NCBI RefSeq assembly: GCF_000264995.1
Contig: NW_006767433.1
Location: 728,346 to 792,345 of the forward strand
Length of the DNA: 64,000 nucleotides
Direction of reading: 5' to 3'
Origin: Punctularia strigosozonata HHB-11173 SS5
Taxonomy: Eukaryota > Basidiomycota > Agaricomycetes > Corticiales > Punctulariaceae
Part shown: piece by piece, positions 1 to 12,635 of the stretch
How the letters are laid out: each line of letters starts with the position of its first letter
Position numbering within the stretch: the stretch's first letter is position 1
Notes under the pieces: generated by a model
The model's input: only the letters and a program-made list of their open reading frames with translations
Told to the model about the DNA's origin: nothing
Database searches by the model: none
Translations under genes and position numbers: made by a program

Positions 1-1794
1 GTAGAGACGAACGGCGTGGTCTCGCTTCAGTTTATCGGCCCAACCCGTCAGGTCTCTTTCGCGCTCGTCCCGCTCCCGCTGCTCATCGGCCAGGCGCTCC
101 TCCCGCTCGCGTTCCTTCTCTCGCTTTGCCCGTTGGCGGGCGTCGTACCCTGCCTTCATGAGTTTCTGTTTTCTCTTCTCCTTGATCTGGTCTTCGTCGA
201 GCTGAGAATGCCTTAGTTTGTGCGAACATACAGTCAACATGAAGCAATCCCTACCTCGGCATCAGGTACGTCCACTAATGGGAACGACGGTATTTCTTCC
301 TCCATCTCCTCGCCATTCTCGGCAGTCACCTCCTTCTTTCGGCTTCGCTTCAGATCCCCCTCGAGCTTCTTGATCGTCTGTTCAAAGTGGGCGTCGTCAT
401 CGAAGCCTTCGGCTGACAAGGTGTTCTGATGCAGGTCAGGTTGAGTAGATAGCGAGAAGCATCGGTGCCCGCCTACCTGCCAATCTTTCTTGCTTTCCTG
501 CGCACGACGTTCACGCAGGTTTAGCAAATTCTGCAGGTCGGCTTCTTTTTGCACCAACTACGTAGAATTCGGTCATGCATACGAGAACGGGACAAACTCT
601 GGTGAGCACTGACCTTCTCCAAACGCGTTTTCGCAGCAATCTCCTGCAGTTTCTTGCCCTGTTCTCGGCGCCGCTCCGCGATCCTTGCGAGCTCTTCCTC
701 AGACTTCTCCTCCTGTACGGCCACCGTGAAAGGAAACTGGATGACGCGTTCCACCATCGGAGAGCGAAGCTTCAATGGATCCTTGAGGGTGCGGAGAAGC
801 GCCGGATAGTCTGTCGAGAATTCGCAGAATTCACGAAGCATCCACTATGAGACACGCTGTGAGCGATGGGTAACAGGGGAAGCGATGGCGTGACGACGTA
901 CATTGGCCTGAGACGAGGTGAGACGGGTGGGGAAGGTGGGGTATTTGAGTTGCAAGAGCTTGAGCAAGTAATCCGTGGCTTGACTCGCTCCCCAGGGAAT
1001 TCTGTAGCCACAGGACCTCTCGTCAGCGTCAGTAAAGCTTGGGAACATCCCTACTTGCCTTTGAGCATGGCTGAGGATCCCTTTACCTTGAAGGATGGGA
1101 ATGACACTGGTACTTGCTGTGTTGAATGAAACAGCAATGCCATCGGCCCGGAAAGGGGTGGGCGGGGATGGAATATTGTTCTTGTAAAAGGACATCATTG
1201 CGTCCACACAGTATGCGAGAGACGGAACGGAATAGAGCTCGAACATGAGTTCGGACGTCACTACATGATATTCAGCATCATGTTCACGGGTGAGGCAGGA
1301 TGGACGTACATGCCCTTGAATGCAACGGAGAGCACAAGCGCTCCGTCATCAACACGGGATGGGCGATGGTGTCGGCATCGATACCAAGGTGGATGAACGC
1401 ATGGTCCAATGCATTCTCCTACTTCTCCGTAGATGTCTTCGGAGTGAGAACGCGACAAACGTTCATGAGATATAGGTGGACTCACCAATGCGTCGAAGTT
1501 AAGCAATACGTCCCCCTCCCAAGGCGTTTTCGCCTGGGCTTTCGCTGTGCTCTCCACCTCCACCGCGTCACCGAACAGGAGCACCGGCCTGTTGAACTTG
1601 CGCTCTTTGTACTTTGCCACCACATTCGGTCCGCTAAACGGGGTTTCCGCGGTGCAGAAGCCGTAGCGCAGAGTCGTCGAGCCGTTGTCGATGACTAGTG
1701 GTGTTCCCTTCCCTCGATATTCGTCGTATGACTGAGGAGTTATGGGTACTGGCGCCGGCGCCGTTGGTGGTGTATACACGTCTCCGGCTTCCAT
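1..1794 (-). CDS. ARP5: Actin-related protein 5 (INO80 complex subunit), 3' part cut by the window edge
   Basis: ARP5 is a nuclear actin-fold protein that joins the INO80 chromatin remodeller and couples its ATPase to nucleosome sliding. The start at 1794 gives an N-terminus with an actin-type segment (VIDNGSTTLRYGF). Later exons read HPVLMTERLC, then SELMFELYSVPS with a frame running to LLKLLQLKYPTFPTRLT, then MLREFCEFSTDYPALLRTLKDP and the ARP5-specific charged insert EEELARIAERRREQGKKLQE. The last visible exon (about 1-200) holds the Lys/Arg/Glu-rich helix DEDQIKEKRKQKLMKAGYDA. These insert motifs separate ARP5 from other actin relatives. At least five exons are visible, with short introns near 1140-1260, 840-930 and 430-570. 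The C-terminal actin subdomains lie beyond the left edge. The gene is divergent from the TPR-CHAT gene. Family identity is secure; exon edges are approximate. Confidence 0.9.
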
Positions 1795-2394
1795 CGTCGA
1801 GTATAGTTCCCGTCAAAGAGCAATCCCAGAAGGTCAAGCCAAAGTCTTGGGAACCGCGAAATGAGACCAGGACCTTTTGTAGTGAACGATGTCCTTGAAC
1901 CCCGTGAACTCTTGCGGTTCTCGCTCTCAAATTAGCGCTGCCGGTATGTGGACTGCACGTTACATCAAACGACCACGTTCAAGACCGGTATAGTACTGCT
2001 TTCCACATCACCCATCGTTCAACAAGCTATGTAGTTCTGCGCATCATGTCGACCGGCCACCGCGTCCCCCAGTTAGACCCAAGGTTTCTTTCCCAGCCTA
2101 ACCTGCTCGCCACTGATGGAGAGTGTCACTGTACCTGCAATGAGTCTCCTTCGGCTTGCCGTCTCTAGATCGTCCCAAGCATCTGATTGGTGATTGAATG
2201 TCACCTCGGCGGTACATAATGCCGATTAAGTGAGTCATCAGTTCGTGGAGACTACTAAAAAGCTCGGCGAAGCGCACGACAATTCGACGATCTCTTTCTT
2301 CGGCAGTTGTCGCCTTCTATCAAATCTGCTTCGTCAGTCATGTCTTTTGAAGAAGACCAAACCTCGGACTTGAAAGGTGGATACATCTAGCGCC
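1795..2394. other. Divergent intergenic region between ARP5 and the TPR-CHAT gene
   Basis: About 600 bases carry the promoters of both neighbours. I see no convincing TATA box and no coding signal. A short frame from an ATG at 2340 (MSFEEDQTSDLK) ends at a stop and cannot be spliced into the downstream gene by any intron of normal length, so I did not use it as a start. Confidence 0.5.
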
Positions 2395-5300
2395 ATGCAT
2401 GTATCAAGCTCATCAACTGGTGTAACAGTTCTCTGGGATCACGCAGTTCTCCTGCACGATCAATACGAAACCTCGAGCGATTTGGCTCGCCTAGAGACTG
2501 CCATAGCTGAATACCGTTTGATAGCGGCAGCGCACAATACGGTGGGTTTCAAAGAGTACTGGTCGCTATCGAAAATGCTCACACATACTCATAAACCTGA
2601 TAGGGTGATGCCACGAGCATGCCATCGTGTCGTCTTGTCTTGTCTGCCTTGAGCCGTGCGCTGATACGTCACTACGAGCGTCTCGGAAATGGCGAGGACA
2701 TCACGGAGGCGGTGTCTCTCCTGCAAGAAACGCTTCCGTTGACGAAATCGGATACTGAGAGAGCAGACATGCTGATGGACCTGGCGATAGCTTTGCGCGT
2801 GGAGTCCGATCTCCCGAACAAAGAATCCGGCCTCGACGAGGCCGTGGCTGTCGGGCGCGAGGCTCTGCTTCTCAGTGTTTCTGACACCCAGCAGCGTGCC
2901 AGCGCCCTGATTACCCTCTCACGGGTCGTCGGATCCCTATATCTTCGACGCAGCTCCGAGGAGTATCTGGATGAATGCTTGTCCCTGGCCAACGAAGGTC
3001 TGCAAATTGCTGCAGATGACCATCCTCTGCGAGCGCTGGCGTACTACTCGCTCTCTGTGGGCATTTTCTGCAAGGTGGAGAATTCAGGCGTGATTGCGGA
3101 TCTCGATAAAGGAGAGGAAGCAGCGAAACGCTCGCTGGATCTACGACCGCCCGGGCATCCGGACCGCCACATGAGCTTTCATGCGTTGAGTATCATTGCA
3201 GATCTCAGGTTCCATATGACTGGGGATCTGATTGATTTGGACAAAGCCGTTAGCTTTGCAAAGGAAGTCGTCGCTCTGCGTCCTGTGGGCCATCCCGCGC
3301 GTGCAGCGATACTTACGAACCTTGCTGGACAGGCATTGTCGCGCTGGCAACGCTCGGATGACGTTGCCGACTTGGAGTCCGCCTTGAAATATGGCCGGGA
3401 TGCGGTCGCTCTACAGCCCGAAATCAATACGTCTCGCTCCGTCGCTTTGAATAATTTGGCCGAGGTCCTACGATTGCGCTATCGGCGACTAGGAAATGCT
3501 CATCTCGATGATCTCGACGAGTCCATCCTCCTGCTAAGAGAAGTGAGTTTTGGAATGAGTACACGCTGATGGGATTGGCATTGGCATTGACAAAGTTTCA
3601 ACGCAGGCTAGCTCCATGGTCAACCCAGGTCATTGGTCCTGGACCGGATCACTCAACAATCTCAGCGCCGCCCTGAAGGACCGCTACGAGCAAAGGGGGG
3701 ACCCTGCTGATCTCGAAGAGATGGTGAAGCTGGCGCGGGACTCCGTGACGCACGCGGAACCAGGCGAACATCTGCGCGGGGATAACATTTACAACTTGGC
3801 TGATGCGCTTCGTCTCCGATTCGAGCGCTTTGAGAATGTGGAGGATCTAAACGAGGCGATCGAACTGCTCCGGTCAATTCAGCGACCCGTCGACCATCCT
3901 ACTCGTGCCAACGACCTTGTATTTCTCGGCGGAAGCTTGTTCAGTCGATATCAAAAGCAACATGAACGCGCAGATCTGGATCAAGCTATTGCCGTGCTCC
4001 AACAAGCAATGAGCTCCTGCGAGCGGAAAGACATCCTTGTGTATGCGCTACGCTGGCTTGCACAGGCTCAGGCAACGCGAGCGATACACTTCCCCAGCCC
4101 TGACGGTGTAGAGGTTGCGAGGGCTGTGTTCGATCGCGCCCTCCAGCACCATCCTACGGGTCATAGCGAACGTATGGAGTGCTTGTTCGCCCGTGCGGAG
4201 TTCGAAGTGCAGCTGGAGAATGACGACTCTCGTCTGCTAGCGCTGAACCTGGCGTACGAAGCGATCAACGACAACAACGCGCACCCGCAGCAGAGGCTCA
4301 CACGAGCATTCCAGCTCTTCGAACGCCTGAGAGAACCAACGTTGGCTAGTTTGCGCAGCGACTCCGATCTTTCATCCCGAGTGATCGATATCTACGGCGC
4401 CGCCGTCGAGATGTTGCCTAAAGTCGCCTACTTCGGTATGGGAATCGACTCCCGCCTTCGAGCGCTCGGTCGCGCAGGAGCGATGTGTCCGGACGTCGTG
4501 GCTTATGCAGGTCCATGCTCTCGCATGAATAGGGCCCTAGAGATTCTCGAAGCAAGTCGGACAGTATTCTGGACGCAAGCTCTGCGACTCCGCACCTCCT
4601 TCGACAACTTACCCATAGACATCCGGGAAGAGTTATCATCGCTGTCTCGACAGCTTGAGAGGGGGAGTTTTATAACATCCACGGGGAGTAGTGCACTCAG
4701 TCGACCATTACTGGACGAACACGAACAAGTCCAACGCAGGAAAGACACCGAGCGGCTGAACAGCCTGATGGAACAAACACGATGCACGCCTGGCTTCGAG
4801 CGATGTCTACTGCACGATGAATTTTCGACGCTTGCAGAGGCCGCCTCGCAAGGTCCCATTGTCGTCCTTGTTTCCAGCCCCCTCTCCTGTGACGCAATCG
4901 TCTTACCGAATCCAGGAAGCATCCTTCGCGTGGCCTTGCCTTCAGTGACTGAAGGGTGGCTCCAACAATCTAGCATTGCCTGGCGGACTAGTACCGCCAG
5001 AGCGCGAGGTCAACTACGTGATGATAGGTTGTTGTTGATGAAGCGACCTGTAACATGCGGCTCCAGAGAAAAGCTGATCAAGGTGGAAAATGCAATCCTC
5101 GCAGAACTCTGGGTCAGGGTCGTGGAGCCAATCATTCGAGAACTTAAATTACGGGTGCGTTGGCCAGTTGTTAGGATGTAGAAAGTTCGTTACTTACGGG
5201 AATGCTGCTTTGAAATAGAAAGCAACAGGTCGCGACCGACCACGATTGTGGTGGTGCTGCAGCGGCGCGTTCTCGTTTCTTCCGGTGCATGCTGCGACCA

Positions 5301-6090
5301 CACAGAGCGAATCTTGCTTCGACTACGTGGTCTCGTCCTATGTTCCGAGCTTGGGGACATTACTGACCACCCGCAGGACGGCGGAACCCTTGCTCCCCAA
5401 CGAAGCAAGGGTTCTCCTCGCTGCAGAGCCCTCTCCTCTAGAAGCACAGATGGTTACTCTCCCTCATGCAGCGGAAGAGATCGAGAGAGTTATCTCGATT
5501 CTGCCATGTGGTACTTCTGCAGTCCTGCCGTCACCGACCGAGGGTACCGCGGCGACTCAACGAGGAGGTACGACGGTCCAGGAACTCCTGGACAGCCTAC
5601 CGGACGCAAATATCCTCCACCTCGCCTGTCATGGCTCGCAACGCCAAGGAAATCCCCTGGAGAGCGCATTTCATCTGCGCGACGGCTCGCTCAGTATTGC
5701 TCAGATTATGCAGGTACCTTTACCCCGGGCGTTTCTGGCATTCTTGAGCGCATGCGAGACCGCCAAGGGAGACACCATGTATGCGGAACAGGGGATACAT
5801 CTCGGAGCTGCGATGTTGTTCGCGGGATTCAAGTCGGTGGTCGGCACCATGTGGTATGGCTCCTTGCTTCCAGCGACAGTAGGGTCTGTCTCATACCTTC
5901 ATACAGGAGTATGGATGATGTCGACGGTCCGATCGTCGCCGAAACGGTCTACAAACATTTGTTCGCAAGCAAATCTGAGCACCTGGATCCAAATGTCATA
6001 CCGTATTCGCTGGATGCGGCCATAGGGACGTTACGAGAGGAGGGTGCTCCACCGCACCGATGGGCTACGTACGTCCATCTAGGCATGTAA
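2395..6090 (+). CDS. TPR-repeat protein with C-terminal CHAT (caspase/HetF-associated) protease-like domain
   Basis: Five exons: 2395-2541, 2604-3542, 3607-5154, 5219-5853, 5907-6090 (about 1150 residues; all GT-AG, phases agree). Roughly the first 550 residues are tandem TPR-like helices with units of about 50 residues, each carrying motifs such as DLDKAVSFAKEVVALRP and ALSNLAxxLxxRYxRLG-type helices. A linker of irregular helices follows. The C-terminal CHAT domain starts near IVVLVSSPLSCDAIVLP and holds the family's putative catalytic pair, His in LHLACHG (about residue 1016) and Cys in LSACETA (about residue 1057). CHAT domains are caspase/separase-clan cysteine peptidases; in bacteria TPR-CHAT proteins are activated by partner complexes. 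Agaricomycetes carry large families of TPR-CHAT genes of unknown function. The start is uncertain: the frame is open upstream to a GTG at 2377, and an extra 5' exon is possible. No neighbour looks like its substrate. Confidence 0.85.
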
Positions 6091-6611
6091 CAGATCCAAC
6101 TTGTAGAGTTATAGCGCACCAGTGCCAGGGTTATGACAATTTCATCTATATCTTCTTCATTCTATGACATGCAGGCTTCGATAACCAGGGCCTACATACT
6201 GCTAACAGCAAGAGTCGTTGTTGGCGATTGTTACTTTGCAATGTGCACGAACGAAGCTACACTGCCGAATAGGGGTAAGCCATTTACGGCAAAGACGTGT
6301 GAGAACGGTCGCGTTCTCCGGAATTTGAAACGTGAGGTTTACTTACGCGTCTGTTAGTCATTTTCTTCCTCCACTCGCCTGAGCTTGATCTGTGCGGTTG
6401 CACCAGATCAAGTCAACGTTTCTGTCCGCAGGAGAAACCCTGCAAACGTGTTGGTCGCGAGGTGGCCTCGTTGCCACCTGCACAGTGCATGTGGCGGGCG
6501 GTTGCTGGGCACGTGCCGAGGCGAACCGCGTTCGCGTTTTGGAGTCAGACGCGTCTACTACCTCTACCTGCAATCACTGCTAGCACTGTCGCTCGGCGCT
6601 ACCACGCAGCC
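6091..6611. promoter_or_regulatory. TOP2 upstream region with two ACGCGT elements
   Basis: About 520 bases between the CHAT gene and TOP2. ACGCGT occurs at 6345-6350 and at 6549-6554, the second about 58 bases before the TOP2 ATG. ACGCGT is the MluI cell-cycle box bound by the fungal MBF factor at G1/S genes. That it works here is inference; two copies of a 6-mer in GC-rich DNA can arise by chance. Confidence 0.35.
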
Positions 6612-9600
6612 ATGAGCTCCTCAGGGGAAGATTTTGACCTCGAGGTCTCCGCTTCCGACTCTGAAGGTTACACGCCCATCAAGAAGAAACCCGTATGCTG
6701 CTTGTGTGGAGGTACATCTCGGAGGGTGCTTACCGTGACTATAGGCGAAGACAGCACCGAAAGCCGCGTCAAAACCTGCTCCCAAGGCCAAGGCAACCTC
6801 CAAACCGGCCGCGAAACCGAAGGCTGCCCCGAAGAAGAAACCTCTTTCCGATATGGATACGAACGCGGAAGAGAGCATGGCTATCGACAATGATTCAGAC
6901 GATGAGAAGCCATCGACATCGGCAGTAATTGCGCCTCCTAAGAAGAACAAGACAGCGTCGGAAATGTATCAGAAGGTACGTGCCACTATATGCGTTCTGT
7001 CGGTGTTCTCACAACCCGCATAGCTCTCGCAACTCGAACACATCTTGAAACGACCGGACTCCTATATAGGCAGCGTTGAAGCCGTTCGCCAGGCAATGTG
7101 GGTGTATGACTCAGACAGCAATCGCATGGTGAATCGCGAAGTGAAGTTTGTGCCGGGTTTCTTCAAGATTGTGGATGAGATCCTCGTTAACGCGGCTGAC
7201 AACAAGGTGAGGTGGGAAACCCTTCTATGTTGGCGTATCTAAAGCGTTTAACAGATCAACGATCCTAACATGGACACACTTAAAGTGAATATCGATGTCG
7301 AGGAAGGCACCATCTCCGTTTACAACAACGGGAAGGGTATTCCCATCGAGATCCATTCAAAGGAGAAGATATACATCCCTGAGCTCATCTTCGGTCATCT
7401 CTTGTCGTCTTCAAACTATGATGACGACGAGAAGAAGCTGACGGGTGGTCGTAACGGTTACGGCGCGAAGCTTGCCAATATCTACTCTCACGAGTTCACC
7501 GTCGAGACGGCCGACAAGAACATGGGCAAGAAGTACAAACAGACTTGGACCGACAATATGGGAAAGGTCGGGAAGGCCAAGATCACGAGCGGTAACCAAG
7601 AGTACACGAAAGTCACCTTCAAGCCAGACTTCGAGCGTTTCGGCATGGACGGTATTGACGATGACACGCTCTCCCTGCTGAAGCGTCGCGTATACGATCT
7701 TGCCGGAACCGTCAAAAATGTCAAGGTACGAAGATGCCCCCGTTTACCATGATACGACACATGCTGAACACCGCTTAGGTCTATCTCAACGACAAGCAGC
7801 TGAAGATCAAGAACTTCAAGCAATATGTCGAGATGTACCTGAACTCCGTGGCCGAACATGCCTCAGAGACTTCGGGCGGTGCGGCACAAGCAAAGTCAAC
7901 CGTAATCTACGAACAGATCAATCCCCGCTTTGAAGTGGCATTCGCACTCTCGGACACAGGGAACTTCCAGCAGGTTTCGTTCGCTAATTCAATCGCTACT
8001 ACGAAGGGAGGCAGACACGTCGATCTTGTGGCCGACCAGATCGCCAAGAACCTCCTGACTCAGATCGAGAAGAAGAACAAAGGTGCGAAGGTCAAGCCAG
8101 CGACGATCAAGAACCACATGTGGATATTCGTGAATGCGTTGGTGGAGAACCCTACGTTCGACAGTCAGACGAAGGATACACTTACCTTGGCTGCCAACAA
8201 GTTCGGCACGAAGCCTGTCGTATCCGAGGACTTCATGAAGAAGAGTGCGTGATGGGATCTTCGCTATATATGCCTTATCTAATCAACTTGCAGTCGCGAA
8301 ATCATCTATCATCGACCACGTCCTGAACTGGGCGCAATTCCAAGCTGATAAGCAGGCGAAGAAGACCGATGGTTCTAAGCGTAGTCGGTACGTTGCCTAC
8401 TACTCCTTTACCTGTGCATTGGCTCAACCGAAGCTCACACGGCAGCCTTACGGGCCTGCCCAAGTTGTCCGACGCTAACAATGCCGGTGGCCGCAATGCG
8501 AAAGACTGCACGCTCATCCTTACTGAAGGAGACTCCGCCAAGGCTCTGGCCGTTGCCGGTCTCAGTGTAGTCGGCCGTGATAACTTCGGTGTCTTTCCCT
8601 TGCGAGGTAAACTCTTGAACGTTCGCGAAGCCAGGCACGACCAAGTCATGAAGAACGAGGAGATTCAGAACATTAAGAAAATCATGGGATTGCAACATAA
8701 CAAGGAATATGCGGACAGGTCCAGCTTGCGTTATGGCCAGCTGATGATAATGACGGATCAAGTTGGTCTCGGGCCTCCTCAGACGGTTGTCATTTGCTAA
8801 TCAGGCGGATTAGGATCACGATGGCTCTCACATCAAGGGTCTATTGATCAACTACCTCGACCATTTCTATCCCTCATTGCTCAAGATCCCGAACTTCTTG
8901 GTCGAGTTCGTTACGCCCATCGTCAGGGTCACGAAGGGCAAGGAGCGCAAAGACTTCTTCACCATCCCGGAATACGAGAGATGGCTGGAGAATACGCCCG
9001 ATTCGCACAAGTGGGAGTCGAAGTACTACAAGGTCCGTCCGTTCTATTTCACGCTCGCTGTAATCACCGTTGACGCTGGCTACAGGGTCTCGGTACAAGC
9101 AAGGATTCGGACGCCATGGATTACTTCAGCCACATGGAGAAGCACATGATACCGTTTGCAACGACTCAAGACGGTGACCGCGAGCTCATCGACCTTGCGT
9201 TCAGCAAGAAGAAGGCGGACGATCGTAAAGAATGGCTTCGGCAGTGCAGGGTACGTTCCATGCTGCGCATTAGATGAAGCCTCGTTCGTTCACACCACTG
9301 CCTCAGCCTGGAACGTATTTGAATCACGACGTGGATGAGATCCCGTACTCGGACTTCATCAACAAAGAACTCATCCTGTTCTCCATGGCGGACAACATTC
9401 GGTCAATCCCGTCCGTTGCGGATGGTCTGAAGCCAGGTCAACGCAAGGTTATTTGGGGATGCTTCAGGCGCAAGCTCAAGAAGGAAATCAAGGTATGCAT
9501 TGCCCTTGCATGTGCCAGAACCCGCCCGTTGATGGGCGAACACTAGGTCGCCCAACTTGTGGGCTACATCGCCGAGCACGCCGCGTACCACCACGGCGAG

Positions 9601-12170
9601 CAGTCTCTCATGGCCACCATCGTCAACCTTGCGCAGGACTACGTCGGCAGCAATAACCTCAACTTGCTCATGCCGAACGGTCAGTACGGTACGCGCGAAC
9701 AGGGCGGAAAGGACCACGCCTCGGCTCGATACATCTTCACCGAGCCATCGCCGATCGCGCGCGCGATCTTCCACCAACAGGACGACCCGCTGCTGAACTA
9801 CCTCAAGGACGACAACGACCCGATCGAGCCGGAATGGTATATGCCCGTGCTCCCGCTCGTGCTCATCAACGGCGCGGAGGGTATCGGCACCGGCTGGAGC
9901 ACGAGCATCCCGAGCTACAATCCGGTGGACATCGTCGAGAACATCAGGAGGCTCATGCGCGGGGAGGAGATGGTGCCGATGATGCCTTGGTGGCGCGGCT
10001 TCCGCGGGACGGTGAAGAAGGTGTCGGAGAACAGGTTCGACGTGACGGGCGTCATCAGAAAGAAGGACGAGACGACGATCGAGATCACCGAGCTGCCGAT
10101 CCACAAGTGGACGCAGAACTATAAGGCAGAGTTGGAGGCGATGATTGGGGAGAAGGGCGACGGATTGATCAAGGTTTGAATAAACGTTCCCTTCCGCTCG
10201 CGTGAGCGCTGTGTCTGACATTCTAATCGCGGTTGCAGGACTACAAGGAGCACCACAACAACATCAACGTGCACTTTGTGATCAACACGACCGCGAAGGA
10301 CATGGAAAAGATCGAGAAGGAGAAGGGCGGGCTCGAGGAGTACTTCAAGATGACGACGAAGATCAACACGAGCAACATGATCTGCTTCGACTTTGAGGGC
10401 AAGATCCGGAAATATAACACCCCAGAGGAGATCATCGAGGAGTTCTACCCCATGAGGCTCGCGTACTACCAGAAGCGGAAGGTTTGTCGCTTTGTCGTCG
10501 AGGTGCTGGCGACTATTGGGTCACTGAAACGTGTGACGTGCACCAGGACTTCATGGCGAACGAGCTGCAGCTCCAGTTCGAGAAACTGTCCAACCAAGCG
10601 CGGTTCGTGCAGATGATCGTCGACCGGGAGTTGAGCGTGTCCAACCGGAAGAAGGCGGACATCGTCGCCGAGCTGCGGAAGCGCGAGTTCAGGCCGTTCC
10701 CGAAGGTGGCAAAGGCGAAGGCGGCGGGGGAGAACGCCGAGGTGGTGGAGGACGCGGACGAGTTGGAGGAAGTCGAGCGCGAGGCGCAGGCGACGGGCGC
10801 TGGGAGCGACTACGATTACCTGTTGGGTATGCCGATCTACGCGCTGACGAAGGAAAAGGTATGTCAATGGACGCTCTGAGGCTCCAGACAGACCTCGATT
10901 GCTGATCGGGTTCCGTCGCTGGTTAGATCGAGAAACTTCGGCAGCAAATGGGCGACAAGGAGGCGGAGCTGTTGACGCTGTTGGAGCGCACGCCCATCGA
11001 GATCTGGAACGAGGATCTGGACAAGTTCCTCGAGGAGCTGAGCGTGAGTTGGCCGTGTTTGCTAGCCAAATCTATCTGACCCCTAATTGGACGCGCAGCG
11101 CAACAACGAGGAATGGGAGCGCAAGGGCGAGGTGGACGCGAGCGGGAAGAAGGTGAAGAAGAAGCAGGGCGCGAAGCTGCGCACACGCAAGTCCCTGCCT
11201 GGTCCGGGCAAGCGTAAGGGCGACGACGACGATTCGGAGGATGACTGGAAGCCGACGAAGGCTAAAGCTGCCGAGTCGAAGCCGAAACCCGGGACGATCG
11301 CGGCGATGATGGAGAAGAGGAAGGAGAAGAATGCAGCCGCGAGTGGGAGCGGGGTGAAGAAGGAGGATAAGGAGGCGAAGAAGGAGGAGGACGATGACGA
11401 CGAGCCGGTGGTAGTGCCGACGAAGAGGGCGACGACGAAGAAGAAGCCGGCGTATGTGGAGGCGGACGAAGATAGCGATATCGAGATGATGGACGTCAAA
11501 CCTAAGACTGCGTCGAAGCCGGCTCCCAAGGCGAAGAAGGCGGTGAAGGAGGAGAGCGACGACGAGGATGTGAAGCCGCCGAGCGGAGGAAGGAAAGGAA
11601 AGGCGAAAGCTAAGGAGGAAAGCGATGATGATGATGGCGACTTTGCGCTCGGCGAGAGCAAGAAGGTGACAGCCGGCGCTAAAGCTAAAGGCAAGCGGAA
11701 GAGGTGTGTTCGTCCCCCAGTTTGCTGGAGCGTGAACTAACGAGAGCGTTCCTTCCAGCGTCGGGTCGGAAGAGGAGGAATCGGACGCATATGTGAAGCC
11801 TGCACCTAAGAAGGCGAAGGCGACACTGAATGATTTCTTCGACGACCCACCGGCCAAGGCCAAAGCTCCGACCGCCCGCAAGGCCTCCGGGACATCCAAG
11901 GTTGCAGCGATGAAGTCAAAAGCGTCCTCGTCACCTACACAATCGAAACCCAAGTCGAAGGCGGCCCCGGTTAAGAAGGCACCGGCGAAGAAGAAAGCCG
12001 TCGTGAGCGACGATGATGACGACGACGATATACCCGTCGTCGTTGCTGCCCGGACGGAGGCACCGAAGAGGACGGCGAGAGCGGCTGCAAAGAAGGCGAC
12101 GTATGTGGACATCCTTTCGGATGAGGACGACGGCGGAGCGGACGACTCGCTGTTCCATGACGATGACTAG
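6612..12170 (+). CDS. TOP2: DNA topoisomerase II (ATP-dependent type IIA)
   Basis: Sixteen exons (6612-6692, 6745-6975, 7024-7206, 7255-7725, 7779-8244, 8294-8387, 8446-8761, 8814-9032, 9086-9250, 9307-9492, 9547-10173, 10239-10481, 10547-10858, 10927-11043, 11099-11703, 11759-12170) give 1575 residues. The enzyme passes one duplex through a double-strand break in another, relaxing and decatenating chromosomes in the nucleus. Visible landmarks: an acidic and Lys-rich N-tail; the GHKL ATPase with GGRNGYGAKLANIYS; the Toprim motif TEGDSAKALAVAG (Glu about 536) and metal-binding DHDG (about 615-618); the cleavage core GQYGTREQGGKD and the catalytic Tyr in SARYIFTEPSP (about 866); then the coiled-coil gate. 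The last 380 or so residues are a Lys/Asp/Glu-rich disordered tail with SDDDD and DSD stretches typical of CK2-regulated, nuclear-localised C-termini. Introns are 48-68 nt. The 8762 donor is the weak GTTGGT. The gene appears intact. Confidence 0.97.
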
Positions 12171-12635
12171 ACTCGTTTTCTGTCTCTTCTTCCTGTTTCC
12201 TGACGCCCACCTTCTTCGTTCTTCGACATGCATGTAGGCATAATCTATCGCACAGTTATGTTTATTTCCGATGTTCGTGTATGTGTGGCTCACGCCGAAG
12301 TTGTGATCGACGGGTGAGACACTCGGTGGTACATGGGCCACGTTGGCCTCCTCGTTGAAATAACATACGACATTTCATGTTCGGTTTCTGTCCATTCCTT
12401 CCAACTCCTCGACGCGTCTTCATTATGCGCTTTACCTATTGTAGGCGTTGCCATTGTCGCCCGGAACGCGGAGCCAATTATGGCGGCGCGAGAACGCGGC
12501 CACGTGGGAAGTCAGTCCAGCGTGAGCGGCCCTCGGTTTGACGACGACGACGACGCTGGCCACAGTCGCTGGCCACCGTGCCTCTGCTACAAAACCTAGG
12601 CAGAGCCGCACCTCCGCTCCTTTCTACAGACCACG
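12171..12635. other. Intergenic region, TOP2 3' end to coiled-coil gene 5' end
   Basis: About 465 bases with a TOP2 3' untranslated region and the promoter of the next gene. No TATA box, repeat or coding signal stands out. Confidence 0.4.

Noticed and set aside
2340-2394. ATG at 2340 as the start of the CHAT protein
   Set aside because: Its frame stops after 16 codons and the only possible intron would be 14 bases.
11072-12112. 346-codon minus-strand ORF over the TOP2 tail
   Set aside because: It is the antisense of the Lys/Asp-rich TOP2 C-terminus; skewed codon content opens this frame by chance.
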